Under the pieces are notes generated by a model. That model made no database searches, was not told the origin of the DNA, and saw nothing but the letters and a program-made list of their open reading frames with translations. This document shows, piece by piece, positions 17,589 to 25,971 of a stretch of DNA of 31,567 nt. Each line of letters opens with the position of its first letter. The first letter of the stretch is position 1. Source of the stretch: Bryobacterales bacterium (GTDB lineage Bacteria > Acidobacteriota > Terriglobia > Bryobacterales > Bryobacteraceae); contig JAEUQE010000088.1 in the NCBI GenBank assembly GCA_016789785.1, forward strand, positions 1 through 31,567, read 5' to 3'. The position numbers and the translations under genes are program-made.

Positions 17589-18634
17589 GCACCACGATTC
17601 CCGCACCCCCGCCACCGAAAAAGGTGAACCGCATCGGCCTCGAATTGTTGCCCTACAAAGGCGCGAAGACGACCTTGTGCGCGGGCTGCGGTCATAATTC
17701 GATCTCTGAGCGCATCATCGAAGTCTTCTACGAACTCGGCATTGAGCCCTGGAAAGTGGCGAAGATGTCCGGCATCGGCTGCTCGTCGAAAACACCCGCC
17801 TACTTCCTCAATCAGGCGCATGGCTTCAACTCCGTGCATGGCCGGGCGCCCGCCGTCAGCACGGGTGCGCTGCTTGCCAACAAGGATCTGACGGGCGTCG
17901 TGGTGACCGGCGACGGCGACACTGCATCCATCGGTATCGGGCAGTTCATTCATATGCTGCGCCGCAACGTGCCCCTCGTTTACATCATCGAGAACAACGG
18001 CGTCTATGGCCTGACCAAGGGCCAGTTCTCGGCAACGGCGGATGTCGGCTCCAAACAGAAGTCCGGCATGATCAACCAGCTCACTCCCATCGACTGCTGC
18101 ATGATGGGGATCGAGCTTGGCGCCACGCTCGTTGCGCGATCTTTCTCCGGCGACAAGAAGCAGCTCAGCACCATTCTCAAAACCTGCTTGTCCCACAAGG
18201 GCCTGTCGGTGGTGGATGTCATCTCGCCCTGCGTCACCTTCAATGATCACGTCGGTTCCACCAAGAGCTACTCCTACGTCAAAGAGCACGAAATCGCTCT
18301 GCAGGACCTGAGCTACGTGCCCTACTACGAAGAGATCAATGTCGACATGCAGGAGGGCGAGACTCGCGACGTGACCCTGCACGACGGCTCCCTGCTGCGT
18401 CTGAAGAAGCTCGATCGCGACTACGATCCCACCAGCAAGCCCGCGGCGATCCGCGCCTTGTACGAGGCCGAAAAGGCGCAAGAGGTGCTGACTGGCATCC
18501 TCTACATCGAGCAGGGCCGTGAAACCTTGCTCGAAACGCTCGGCATGTGCGATGAACCCCTTGCTTCACTCAAGGAAGACCGCCTCCGTCCCAGCCGTGA
18601 AGCGCTCGATATGATCATGGAAGAGCTTCGCTAG
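17585..18634 (+). CDS. korB: 2-oxoacid:ferredoxin oxidoreductase beta subunit (TPP-binding)
   Basis: The 349-residue partner of KorA binds thiamine diphosphate and one iron-sulfur cluster. CAGCGHN (about residues 33-39) is the conserved family entry. The TPP/Mg motif GDGDTASIGIGQF (about 109-121) continues with NNGVYGLTKGQFSAT. A further conserved Cys lies in SGIGCSSKTP. There is no ferredoxin (delta) domain and no separate delta gene nearby, as is normal for the KorAB subtype. AGGAGG upstream of ATG 17585 lies inside the korA end. The aldo/keto reductase gene begins four bases after the stop. Confidence 0.95.
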   Translation: MSTTIPAPPPPKKVNRIGLELLPYKGAKTTLCAGCGHNSISERIIEVFYELGIEPWKVAKMSGIGCSSKTPAYFLNQAHGFNSVHGRAPAVSTGALLANKDLTGVVVTGDGDTASIGIGQFIHMLRRNVPLVYIIENNGVYGLTKGQFSATADVGSKQKSGMINQLTPIDCCMMGIELGATLVARSFSGDKKQLSTILKTCLSHKGLSVVDVISPCVTFNDHVGSTKSYSYVKEHEIALQDLSYVPYYEEINVDMQEGETRDVTLHDGSLLRLKKLDRDYDPTSKPAAIRALYEAEKAQEVLTGILYIEQGRETLLETLGMCDEPLASLKEDRLRPSREALDMIMEELR

Positions 18635-18638
18635 CCCG

Positions 18639-19568
18639 ATGCACTACCGCGAACTCGGTAAAACAGGAATCGACGTTTCTGTTTTTGGCTTGGGATGCTC
18701 CGGATTGGGCGGCGTGTTCGGCGACCTGTCCGAGGCGGACGCGATCCGCACCGTCCACACTGCCCTCGACCTCGGCGTCAACTATCTCGACACCGCGCCG
18801 CTTTACGGTTTCACGAAGTCCGAGACCATGGTCGGCAAAGCGCTCCATGGCGTGGCACGCGACCGCTATCACATCTCTTCCAAAGTCGGCCGCTACACCT
18901 TCAAGGACTCCGACTTCTCATACAGCCGCGTCAAGCAAGGTCTCGATGAGAGCCTCGGCCGCCTCGGCTGCGAGTACCTCGACCTCGCCATCCTGCACGA
19001 CATCGAGTTCGTGCCGCTCGAAGAAGTCCTCAACGAAGGCCTGCGAGCCGTGCTCGATGCGAAGCAGGAGGGCAAGGTGCGATTCATCGGCGCATCCGGG
19101 CTGCCGCTCCGGATCTATCCGGCGATCCTCACCTACGCCAACCTCGACGCCGTGATCTCCTACGCGCACTACACGCTGCAGAACACGTCGCTCACTTCCA
19201 TGCTGCCTTTGTTTGAGGCGCACAACACCGGCGTGATCAACGCATCGCCGCTTGCCCTCGGCTTGCTCACTCCCGGCGGTCCGCGCGAATGGCATCTTGC
19301 TTCCGATGAGATGAAGAGCGCCTGCCGCAAAGCTGCCGAGTGGTGCGCGTCCAAGGGCGTCGACATCGCCGAACTCGGCATGAGGTTCGCTTTCGCCGAA
19401 CCTCGCATTCATTCCACCCTCAGCGGCGCCATCAGCCCGGAAGAAGTGGAGCGCAACGCGCGCGCCGTTGGCCAGCCTCCCGATCCCGAGTTGGTTGCCG
19501 CTGTTCAAGAAATCCTCAGCCCCGTAAGAGATCTCACATGGCCGTCCGGGAGACCGGAGTACAACTAG
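18639..19568 (+). CDS. Aldo/keto reductase
   Basis: A 309-residue NAD(P)H-dependent oxidoreductase with a TIM-barrel fold. The catalytic tetrad is visible as Asp51 (NYLDTAPLY), Tyr56, Lys82 (ISSKVGRY) and His120 (LAILHDIEF). The closest recognisable subgroup is the sugar-lactone or L-galactose/L-fucose dehydrogenase-like reductases, but substrate assignment is uncertain. It starts four bases after korB and its final 31 bases overlap the start of the next gene, so it is firmly part of the operon. Confidence 0.92.
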   Translation: MHYRELGKTGIDVSVFGLGCSGLGGVFGDLSEADAIRTVHTALDLGVNYLDTAPLYGFTKSETMVGKALHGVARDRYHISSKVGRYTFKDSDFSYSRVKQGLDESLGRLGCEYLDLAILHDIEFVPLEEVLNEGLRAVLDAKQEGKVRFIGASGLPLRIYPAILTYANLDAVISYAHYTLQNTSLTSMLPLFEAHNTGVINASPLALGLLTPGGPREWHLASDEMKSACRKAAEWCASKGVDIAELGMRFAFAEPRIHSTLSGAISPEEVERNARAVGQPPDPELVAAVQEILSPVRDLTWPSGRPEYN

Positions 19569-20713
19569 ACTTCATCGCGCCCACGAACCTTCTGGGACTC
19601 GTGCGGAACACCGCGCCGTTCCTCGCCGGCCGCATGGCTGCGTGTCCATTGCGCACGGGCGCACGCCTCATCGAGTTGGGCGATCATCCACTCGGATTCC
19701 TCGAAATCCTGCAAGGCGCGGAGGCCCTCGAGTCCGGTGCGATCTCCGAGGATGAGTATCGCGAGGACTACTTCGCCTATTGCATGGCATGTCATCACGC
19801 CACCGTAGCGACGTTTGTCCCCACCGATGTCGACAGCAAGATCCGAGGCTTGCTCTGGCGCCAGACCTATGATCGCGATGCGTTGCGCCGCATGTTCGAT
19901 TTCACGTTGCGTGCCATGCGCTGGTCGATTGAAGGCATCAGCATGCGCGCAACGAATCTTGCCGGCCTCGGCCCGGTGAGCGGACACAACGGCGAGATGC
20001 TCAGTGTGCTTGCCGGCGCGCTCGGCACGTTTCTCAAGGTCGAAGACGCGGAGTACGCCGAACGCGCGGCCGAGGCCATCCACGCCGAGTTGGAACGCGA
20101 AGCGGCGGAACTCGATTTCGCGCTCGCCAGGAAAGGCTGTGAGTTGGATGCACTGCGGATCGCCGCATCGGTTACGCACAACGTGGGCGATCTCGACCAG
20201 GGAATCAGCTTCTGGCCCAATGGTGACAGGCATCGCGAAGCACGCGCGCGCTTCGGCCGTCTCGCGCATGAGAACACGAAGCCCCATCGAGGCGCCTATC
20301 AGGTGGCGGCCCGCATCTATCGCAAGGCGATGTCGTGCGAGGGCCATCGCAACTACCCGCTGCGAGGAGTCAAGCCGCTGCGCCGTTCTCCCGATCTTCT
20401 TCTCCCGCTCGGCCCGTTCTTTGACGACTGGGGTGCAACCGTCGCCAGGCACCCATCGCTCTCCAATGAGGAACGCGCCGAAGTGCTCGCCGCTTTGCTG
20501 CATGGATGCCGCACTATCGCCGGCCAGCGCGGTTATTATCGTGCTATCGCGGGCATTGCGAACACGCTCGGCACCGCGGTGGAGACGCTGATTCGATATC
20601 TCCCAAGCAAGGCCCGCTCGGACTGGAAGGACGCCGAAACGCGCAAACAAATTGCCGTGCCCCGCGTTTCGTTCGAATCTATGATGAGAAAACTGTTGGC
20701 ATCCGCCGTTTGA
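19538..20713 (+). CDS. Unrecognised His-rich protein in the korAB operon
   Basis: From ATG 19538 this is a 391-residue soluble protein that I cannot place in a family. It is rich in His and in conserved-looking motifs: CMACHHATVATF (about 80-91), SGHNGEM, THNVGDLDQGISFWPNGDRH, HENTKPHRGAYQVAARIYRKAMSCEGH and LLPLGPFFDDWG. These could bind metal or a cofactor. No signal peptide or membrane helix is present, so a heme-c reading of CMACH is unlikely. The start overlaps the reductase gene by 31 bases and has AAGAG about nine bases upstream. The next gene, a tetrapyrrole chelatase, follows after 85 bases. An enzymatic role linked to oxidoreductase or cofactor chemistry is a guess from context. Confidence 0.8.
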   Translation: MAVRETGVQLDFIAPTNLLGLVRNTAPFLAGRMAACPLRTGARLIELGDHPLGFLEILQGAEALESGAISEDEYREDYFAYCMACHHATVATFVPTDVDSKIRGLLWRQTYDRDALRRMFDFTLRAMRWSIEGISMRATNLAGLGPVSGHNGEMLSVLAGALGTFLKVEDAEYAERAAEAIHAELEREAAELDFALARKGCELDALRIAASVTHNVGDLDQGISFWPNGDRHREARARFGRLAHENTKPHRGAYQVAARIYRKAMSCEGHRNYPLRGVKPLRRSPDLLLPLGPFFDDWGATVARHPSLSNEERAEVLAALLHGCRTIAGQRGYYRAIAGIANTLGTAVETLIRYLPSKARSDWKDAETRKQIAVPRVSFESMMRKLLASAV

Positions 20714-20785
20714 CCGGCGTTGCCGGAGAATGTACATGGCAAACACCGATCCTCGGACAGTCTTCTCCAGTTTGTACTAGGATGT

Positions 20786-20791
20786 AGGGAG
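20786..20791 (+). promoter_or_regulatory. Ribosome site that sets the GTG start of the chelatase gene
   Basis: AGGGAG at 20786-20791 lies seven bases before GTG 20799. No ATG is available at a better distance, so this fixes the unusual start codon. Confidence 0.7.
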
Positions 20792-20798
20792 TCTTTTT

Positions 20799-21173
20799 GT
20801 GAAGACTGGAATCATTGTGTTCGCACACGGATCAAGCGTGGAATCCGCCAATCATGCGGTGCGTGAAGTGACTGCGGCGGTCGCCGGACAGGGCGGCTAT
20901 TCGCTGGTCGACACCGCTTTTCTCGAAATGGCGCGGCCGGATTTGCCGGAAGCCGTCGACCGTATGGCGGAACAGGGAGTGGACCGCATCGTCGTGGTCC
21001 CCTACTTCCTCACGCTTGGTATCCATCTCAAGCGCGACCTGCCTCGCATCGTGGACGAGGCCAAGCAGAAGTATCCGGGCTTGGTCATCGACGTCACTGG
21101 CCCCCTGGATGGTCATCCCGCCCTGCAGCAGATCGTGTTCGAGCGCGCGCAGAAAGCACTCGGCCAATGCTAG
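20799..21173 (+). CDS. Short CbiX/SirB-type sirohydrochlorin chelatase
   Basis: A 124-residue single-domain member of the class II chelatases (the short CbiX form), which insert Co or Fe into sirohydrochlorin on the way to cobalamin or siroheme. The two catalytic His residues are His10 in FAHGSS and His76 in PYFLTLGIHLKRDLP. Short forms work as homodimers. No other tetrapyrrole gene is in the window, so the operon partners may supply the context, for example siroheme or cobalamin for an operon enzyme. The start is GTG, set by AGGGAG. The gene overlaps the ferredoxin-NADP reductase gene by seven bases. Confidence 0.88.
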   Translation: MKTGIIVFAHGSSVESANHAVREVTAAVAGQGGYSLVDTAFLEMARPDLPEAVDRMAEQGVDRIVVVPYFLTLGIHLKRDLPRIVDEAKQKYPGLVIDVTGPLDGHPALQQIVFERAQKALGQC

Positions 21174-21880
21174 CTCACCAGATCCCTCATCAGGCACGAC
21201 TGTTGGACGTCCAGGAGATCGCTTCGGAGATCCGCCACTTCTGGTTTGATGTCCCCGATCTCGAAACCTTCGACTTCATTCCCGGCCAGTTCGTCTCCTT
21301 GTCCGAGACACTGAATGGCAAGAAAGTAACCCGCGCCTACTCGATCTGTTCTCTTCCCAAAGGGAACACCTTCGAAATCGTGCTCAATCTCGTCCACGAC
21401 GGGATGTTCTCTCCCCACCTGTTCTCATTGAAGCCCGGTGACCACATTGAGATGAAGGGCCCTCACGGCATGTTCGTCATGCGAACACCCATCAGCCACT
21501 CGATGTTCGTCGCCACCGGCACCGGCATCGCGCCCTTCCGTCCCATGTTGCAGCACGTGCTGCCGCGCAATCCCGATCATCAGTTCGTACTCGTCTTCGG
21601 CGTGCGCTATGAGCATGGCTTCATGTACAAGCAGGAATTCGAAGAGATGGAGAAGCAGTATCCGAACTTCAAGTTCATTGCGACAGTGACGCGCCCCAGT
21701 CCGGAGTGGACCGGCAACAGTGGCCGCGTGCAGCAGTACGTGTTCGATCAGATCGGGAACCGCAAGGACATTGATGTGTACATCTGCGGGTTGAAGGAAA
21801 TGGTCAACGATGTCCGCGACCGTTGCGTGAAGGAACTGGGATTCGACAAGAAACAGGTGGTGTACGAGCGTTACGACTGA
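21167..21880 (+). CDS. Ferredoxin-NAD(P)+ reductase-like flavoprotein
   Basis: A 237-residue FAD/NAD(P)-binding reductase. The FAD motif RAYSICSLP (about 57-65) corresponds to the family RxYS. The NAD(P) part has ATGTGIAPFRPML (about 114-126) and VYICGLKEMV (about 202-211), and the C-terminus ends in an aromatic residue region (VVYERYD), as in bacterial FNRs. It would exchange electrons between ferredoxin and NAD(P)H, which fits a partner for KorAB. It overlaps the chelatase gene by seven bases, and its stop shares one base with the next start (TGATG). Confidence 0.92.
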   Translation: MLAHQIPHQARLLDVQEIASEIRHFWFDVPDLETFDFIPGQFVSLSETLNGKKVTRAYSICSLPKGNTFEIVLNLVHDGMFSPHLFSLKPGDHIEMKGPHGMFVMRTPISHSMFVATGTGIAPFRPMLQHVLPRNPDHQFVLVFGVRYEHGFMYKQEFEEMEKQYPNFKFIATVTRPSPEWTGNSGRVQQYVFDQIGNRKDIDVYICGLKEMVNDVRDRCVKELGFDKKQVVYERYD

Positions 21881-22128
21881 TGCCCAAACTCTCGACACTT
21901 GCCGGCTTGCTCGTGGTGACGTTTTTGTTCGTGCTGGGTTTGATGTGGCTGCTGATGCCCTACCCGCGAAAAGACGTGGACTACCTGGTGATGGGCGGCA
22001 CCTCGACCATGGTATCGATGGCGGTGTTGTTCTTCCTCCTGATTCGCGGGAGCAAATCGAAACACGAGATCTTCTATAAGAAGAAAGTGCGCCAGGCGCC
22101 GGAAGAGGATGGCAAGACCGGCTCGTGA
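21880..22128 (+). CDS. Small two-helix membrane protein
   Basis: An 82-residue protein with two predicted helices (about 6-26 and 41-58) and a basic, charged C-terminus (SKHEIFYKKKVRQ). It has no recognised family. The start codon overlaps the reductase stop by one base, so it is coupled to the oxidoreductase operon and may be a membrane anchor or the last minor subunit. It ends 30 bases before the convergent hypothetical gene. Confidence 0.7.
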   Translation: MPKLSTLAGLLVVTFLFVLGLMWLLMPYPRKDVDYLVMGGTSTMVSMAVLFFLLIRGSKSKHEIFYKKKVRQAPEEDGKTGS

Positions 22129-22158
22129 AATGCGGCTCAAGCGTTCTTCATGACGCGC

Positions 22159-23151
22159 TCAGCGCGGTTGGCGCAGACGCCACAGCATTGCATCCACAAA
22201 ATCGGAGACGATCCCGGCGGGCGAACGCTTCTGCAGATCCTGCAACCATGCGCCGAGAGCGGCCTGATCCGATGGAAGTGCGGCCTTCATGATGTGGTCA
22301 CGCAACCACGAAAGCTGTGGGCGCTGCGCCGCAGCCTCGATCTCCTGACGAACAGCCTGCCAGGAGTCTGCTTGCAAGGCAATCACGGGGCCGATGGTGA
22401 GGCTCTTCAGACGATGACGGTCGGGGGTGTCGAGTTCAAGGATCCGCTGTTGAATCCACGGCGAAGAGCCGCTGAAAAAGTCGCCAGCCTTTACTCCGTT
22501 GGCAACCGCCGCCGGCGACATCGCAAAAGGCACAGGATAGAACGTGGTGTCGATCAGCCCCGGAGCAAGGTCACTCATAATCCGAATCGGCGGAAGTGTG
22601 ACCGAGGCGTTCAGTTTTCGCCGCTCATCATTGTCAGGAGCAACCCGCATAAAGCCCAACGAAGGCGCTTCATCGAGCCTCTGGATTGGAAGAGCTTGCC
22701 ACGGATCGGGCACAATCGGATCGGCCGGCCCGGTGATCCCAAGCGAGAACGATGAGATGCTGTCGGCGCCCAGGCCGTTCGAGATTGTGTACTCGTACTG
22801 AACGCGTCCGTTGACCACCCGGTAGGCGACAGCAACTCGCGGCAGCATCCGATTCGTGACTGGAAAACGGAAAGTCCGGGCCCTGGAAGTCGCGATGATC
22901 GTTCCGTCGGGCTGGACGATGATCTTGTCGCCAGGCTCCTTCTCAATGGGAATGGGTCCGCCTGCCAAGGGGCCCTGCTTCATTTCAACCGAATAGCCGG
23001 GCTTGGGCCTGGCTTTGGGATCAATCACACGTTGGCCAGCGACGGGGAACACGCTCAGGATGGCAGCGGCGGCGATAGCGGCAATACGGTGTGAAGATAG
23101 GGCATTGCCGCCAGCGAGAAAAACGGAGCTAGCACCCACCCTGCGATCCAT
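22159..23151 (-). CDS. Secreted hypothetical protein
   Basis: A 330-residue protein of unknown family. A basic N-terminus is followed by a hydrophobic segment (about residues 22-40, ending in VAGQ) that looks like a late signal peptide, suggesting export. The rest includes a beta-rich middle (ARTFRFPVTNRMLPRVAVAY..., about 88-107) and a helical C-terminal part. No catalytic motif is visible. It lies 50 bases downstream of the PEP-CTERM gene on the same strand. The start codon has no clear ribosome site. Confidence 0.65.
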   Translation of the reverse strand: MDRRVGASSVFLAGGNALSSHRIAAIAAAAILSVFPVAGQRVIDPKARPKPGYSVEMKQGPLAGGPIPIEKEPGDKIIVQPDGTIIATSRARTFRFPVTNRMLPRVAVAYRVVNGRVQYEYTISNGLGADSISSFSLGITGPADPIVPDPWQALPIQRLDEAPSLGFMRVAPDNDERRKLNASVTLPPIRIMSDLAPGLIDTTFYPVPFAMSPAAVANGVKAGDFFSGSSPWIQQRILELDTPDRHRLKSLTIGPVIALQADSWQAVRQEIEAAAQRPQLSWLRDHIMKAALPSDQAALGAWLQDLQKRSPAGIVSDFVDAMLWRLRQPR

Positions 23152-23201
23152 GGCCGGAATCTAGCATAGGAAGCACACGAGGGCAAGGAAGATCACCCGC
23201 G

Positions 23202-23879
23202 CTAACCCCGATTCGTTCGCACTCGCGCGAAGCTCCTCCGGCAAACCACCAGCGCCAACCCCACTCCGATCATCGCGATCGTGGAAGGCTCGGGCACTCC
23301 ACCTGCGCCACCAGGATCCGCCGTGAAGTTGAAGTTGCCAATCCCCGTGTTGAACATGTCACCGCTGACCTCCAGCCGCAATCCCACCAGCGAACTCACA
23401 TTCGGCGTGAATGGGGTTGCCGTCGCCCCACCAACCGTGACACTCCCGGTCGAAAACACCACCGTGTTCGTTGCCAGATCCACCACCCTCACGGCTGCGG
23501 TGCGCGTGAAGGTCGGCGGCGTGGTCCCGAGCGCGAAACTCCCCAGTGTCACCGTCCCACCTCCCAGCGCCTGCATCTGGATGAAGACGTCGCTGGAAAA
23601 CGCAAAGCCGTAGGCGGCTTTCGGAAGGTCGCTGTAGACATTCGGATCTCCCCATAGCTGCATCGAGGCGGACCCGTTGATGTTTGACGCGCCATAGGTG
23701 AAGTTGACGAGTGCCGAGTCGCCGTACGCTTGGTTGATAGAGGCGCCGTTCGGACAAGACGCAAATGCGCCGCTTCCGTCCGCAAAGAGGGAGCAGACAT
23801 CTCCGGCAAAGGTAAGTACGGTCGCAGAAACCGGGAGCTGTGCCCCCAGAAACAGCACGGGCAAGAGAAAGCGAAACAT
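23202..23879 (-). CDS. PEP-CTERM protein
   Basis: A 225-residue secreted protein. The signal peptide covers about residues 1-19 (MFRFLLPVLFLGAQLPVSA), and a beta-sandwich-like extracellular domain follows. The C-terminal sorting signal begins with VPEPST (PEP at about 196-198), then a hydrophobic helix and a basic RRSFARVR tail. Exosortase-type enzymes process such signals, probably at the outer surface; no exosortase gene is in the window. GGAGG six bases before ATG 23879 is an excellent ribosome site. The regulator gene upstream ends 57 bases before this start. Confidence 0.93.
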   Translation of the reverse strand: MFRFLLPVLFLGAQLPVSATVLTFAGDVCSLFADGSGAFASCPNGASINQAYGDSALVNFTYGASNINGSASMQLWGDPNVYSDLPKAAYGFAFSSDVFIQMQALGGGTVTLGSFALGTTPPTFTRTAAVRVVDLATNTVVFSTGSVTVGGATATPFTPNVSSLVGLRLEVSGDMFNTGIGNFNFTADPGGAGGVPEPSTIAMIGVGLALVVCRRSFARVRTNRG

Positions 23880-23936
23880 ATTTTTCCTCCGAGAGGTGAG
23901 ATTCTCCTCAACTCTACGAAGGGCCCCCAGCCAAGG

Positions 23937-25784
23937 CTACTGAATGCTTCTGAAAGTTTGTGAATATCCTTTGTTGTCAAGAGAAAAACGCTGATAGGCA
24001 GCCGTCGCCTCCCGCACCTTCTCCGGATTCCCAACCAGCCGGAACAGCCCGATCGCCTTCTCAAACAGCGCCGCCTCCCGCCGGATTTGCGCCAGATACA
24101 GATACCCGTGGGCGGTCGTGTCCTGATCTCCGGCCGCCTCCCCCTGCGCGATCGATTCTCGCGCGGTGGTTTCCGCCTCCGCCAGTTTGCCCTGTGCGAG
24201 CAGGGCCGCGGCCACGCCATTCAGATTCGCCGCTACCCGGAACATGGCCTCTGCGCGGGCGTGCTGACCCTCCTTCAGCAACGCCGCGCCCAGTCCGTTG
24301 GAAACGTGTGCGCGCTCGATCTCGCTGCCGCCCTCCCTGGCGAACCGGAGAGCCGTCCAATAACTCGCGGTCGCCTCCTTCACCCGGTGTGCGCCCATGT
24401 GTGCATTGCCTTCCACGCGCCAGACAGCCGCCAGACAGATCACATCGTGCCGCTTGGCGCAGGCGGATCGTACCCGCTCGCGTGCCACCGCGGTTTCCGG
24501 CAGACCGAGATTCTGCATCGCGCCGGCTTCCAACAGATGCGCCCGATCCCTCACCATCGCCATGCCGGCCACGTCCGCGGCGCGCGCTGCCTGACCAGCC
24601 AACTCGCGGACCTTCGCCATTGCGCCGTATTGCCCCTGGAGCCGCGCACGCATCAGGATCACGCGCGGGTCCTGATCCGCCGCCACGTTCATCGCCAGCG
24701 TCTTGAGCGTGCTCTCCAGTTCCGCGCCCTGTCTTCGCTGGAACTGCGCCCGTGCGACTTCCAGTCCCGCCAGCAGGCTTTCGGGATGAGCGCGCCAGTA
24801 CCGTGAAAGCCCCTCAATTTCGGAATGCGCACGGGCCACGATGTGCTGGCGCAACGGCTCCTCGATCGCGGCACTCAGTTCCTCGGCTCTCCGATGCAGG
24901 AGCCGCGCCTCGGAAACATGACCCACTTCCTCAAGGAGTGTGGCGAGATCGGAGAGAACCAACGCGCGGTGCGGATCCAGCACCGCGGCCCGCCGCATTT
25001 CCCTGAGTGCCGAAGTCAGATCGCCACGCTTCCATCGCTCCCTGGCTTCGGCGTAGATGGGCATCGGGTCGCCTCGCGGAGACCCCTCAACCGCAACAGC
25101 CACGAAATCCTGCAGTGGACCGGTGGACACAACGGGCTTGCCTCGAAGCGTGTAGCGAATCCGGATTTGACCCTGCTCCACCGAGAAGGAACCTGAGCCC
25201 TCTGCCGCCGCCGTACCGGAAGCGAGACGAACCAGTTCCGCCAGCACCGGGGCCAGCCAGTCCAAGCTCTCGTCCTGATTCAAGTTGGCATACGGTGTAT
25301 CAGGCGTAGCCTTCGAGTGCCGCATGCTCGCGGTAACCCAGAAGCTCAAACAGGCAACCGCGATCACTCCAAACGCCGCAAACCTGCGCATGGAGCGCCT
25401 CGGCGCGACCACCGTGGATTGTGCCGCCACGGCGTGTTCCTGCGTTTCCGGCAATGCGGCAGGCTCCATCGCGATCTCGCCGACAAACTGATATCCCACA
25501 TTCGGCACGGTCGCGATGTACCGGCTCGACTGCCGTGTATCGCCCAGCGCCTTCCGTATCGCCGTGATGGACTGGTTCAAGTTGTTCGGAGTAACGGCCA
25601 ACCCGCCCCACACGCTCGCGCAGAGTTCTTCCTTCGTCACAATGCGGTGCCGGTTCTCCACCAGCAGCACCAGCACATCGAACGCTCTCGCGGGCAACGA
25701 AACCGCCTCGCCATGAAGCGTCAGTGTCCGGCGGGTGGGTGACAACAGGAACCCGGAGCCAAGATCGTGGATTCGCTCTCGCAC
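23937..25784 (-). CDS. CadC-like winged-helix regulator with membrane helix and TPR region
   Basis: With GTG 25784 the protein has 615 residues. An OmpR/PhoB-type winged helix (about 5-105, including LTLHGEAVSLPARAFDVLVLL and SRYIATVPNVGYQFVG) binds DNA. One membrane helix follows (about 138-155), then a long Ala/Arg/Glu-rich helical TPR-type region to the C-terminus, probably periplasmic. This is the architecture of one-component membrane regulators common in Acidobacteria. The start is uncertain. The frame is open to GTG 25871, but bases 25824-25871 belong to a dispersed repeat, so that upstream extension is not family sequence. GTG 25817 is another option, and none has a good ribosome site. 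The PEP-CTERM gene downstream may be a target, by position only. Confidence 0.8.
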   Translation of the reverse strand: MRERIHDLGSGFLLSPTRRTLTLHGEAVSLPARAFDVLVLLVENRHRIVTKEELCASVWGGLAVTPNNLNQSITAIRKALGDTRQSSRYIATVPNVGYQFVGEIAMEPAALPETQEHAVAAQSTVVAPRRSMRRFAAFGVIAVACLSFWVTASMRHSKATPDTPYANLNQDESLDWLAPVLAELVRLASGTAAAEGSGSFSVEQGQIRIRYTLRGKPVVSTGPLQDFVAVAVEGSPRGDPMPIYAEARERWKRGDLTSALREMRRAAVLDPHRALVLSDLATLLEEVGHVSEARLLHRRAEELSAAIEEPLRQHIVARAHSEIEGLSRYWRAHPESLLAGLEVARAQFQRRQGAELESTLKTLAMNVAADQDPRVILMRARLQGQYGAMAKVRELAGQAARAADVAGMAMVRDRAHLLEAGAMQNLGLPETAVARERVRSACAKRHDVICLAAVWRVEGNAHMGAHRVKEATASYWTALRFAREGGSEIERAHVSNGLGAALLKEGQHARAEAMFRVAANLNGVAAALLAQGKLAEAETTARESIAQGEAAGDQDTTAHGYLYLAQIRREAALFEKAIGLFRLVGNPEKVREATAAYQRFSLDNKGYSQTFRSIQ

Positions 25785-25823
25785 ACTTACTGGTGAGCCA
25801 AATCGCCGATCTATCACGATCGA

Positions 25824-25968
25824 TGATGCGAACGTGGGCAGGCTCCTGGGGCAGTGCCGCTTGGAGGACACGCGTCGCGAGCCGTAGGGTTACGAAACCG
25901 GCAGCCGGGCCGCTCCAGCCCCCCTCACGCTCAATCCGGAAGCAATCGCTAGCTTCCTGCTCGCCCAA
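25824..25968 (+). repeat. Structured island repeat, copy A
   Basis: Copies A, B (27237-27387) and C (28114-28265) share the core from TGATGCG to CCGGAAG (119, 120 and 121 bases) and resemble each other for about 30 more bases. All are in the same orientation. A carries GCGAACG at 25828-25834. Its right end (to GCCCAA at about 25968) is 4 bases from the vapC stop, and its left end overlaps the open frame of the CadC-like gene. Confidence 0.85.
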
Positions 25969-25971
25969 GGA

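Noticed and set aside
19778..19795. CMACH as a heme-c binding site in the unknown operon protein
   Set aside because: The protein has no signal peptide or membrane helix, so cytochrome c maturation is unlikely; other metal binding remains possible.
19565..20746. Minus-strand frame of 393 codons opposite the 391-residue unknown protein
   Set aside because: The plus frame is coupled to its neighbours by overlap and operon orientation and has a plausible ribosome site; the minus frame has neither. Because the plus protein is also unrecognised, this remains the least certain strand choice in the window.
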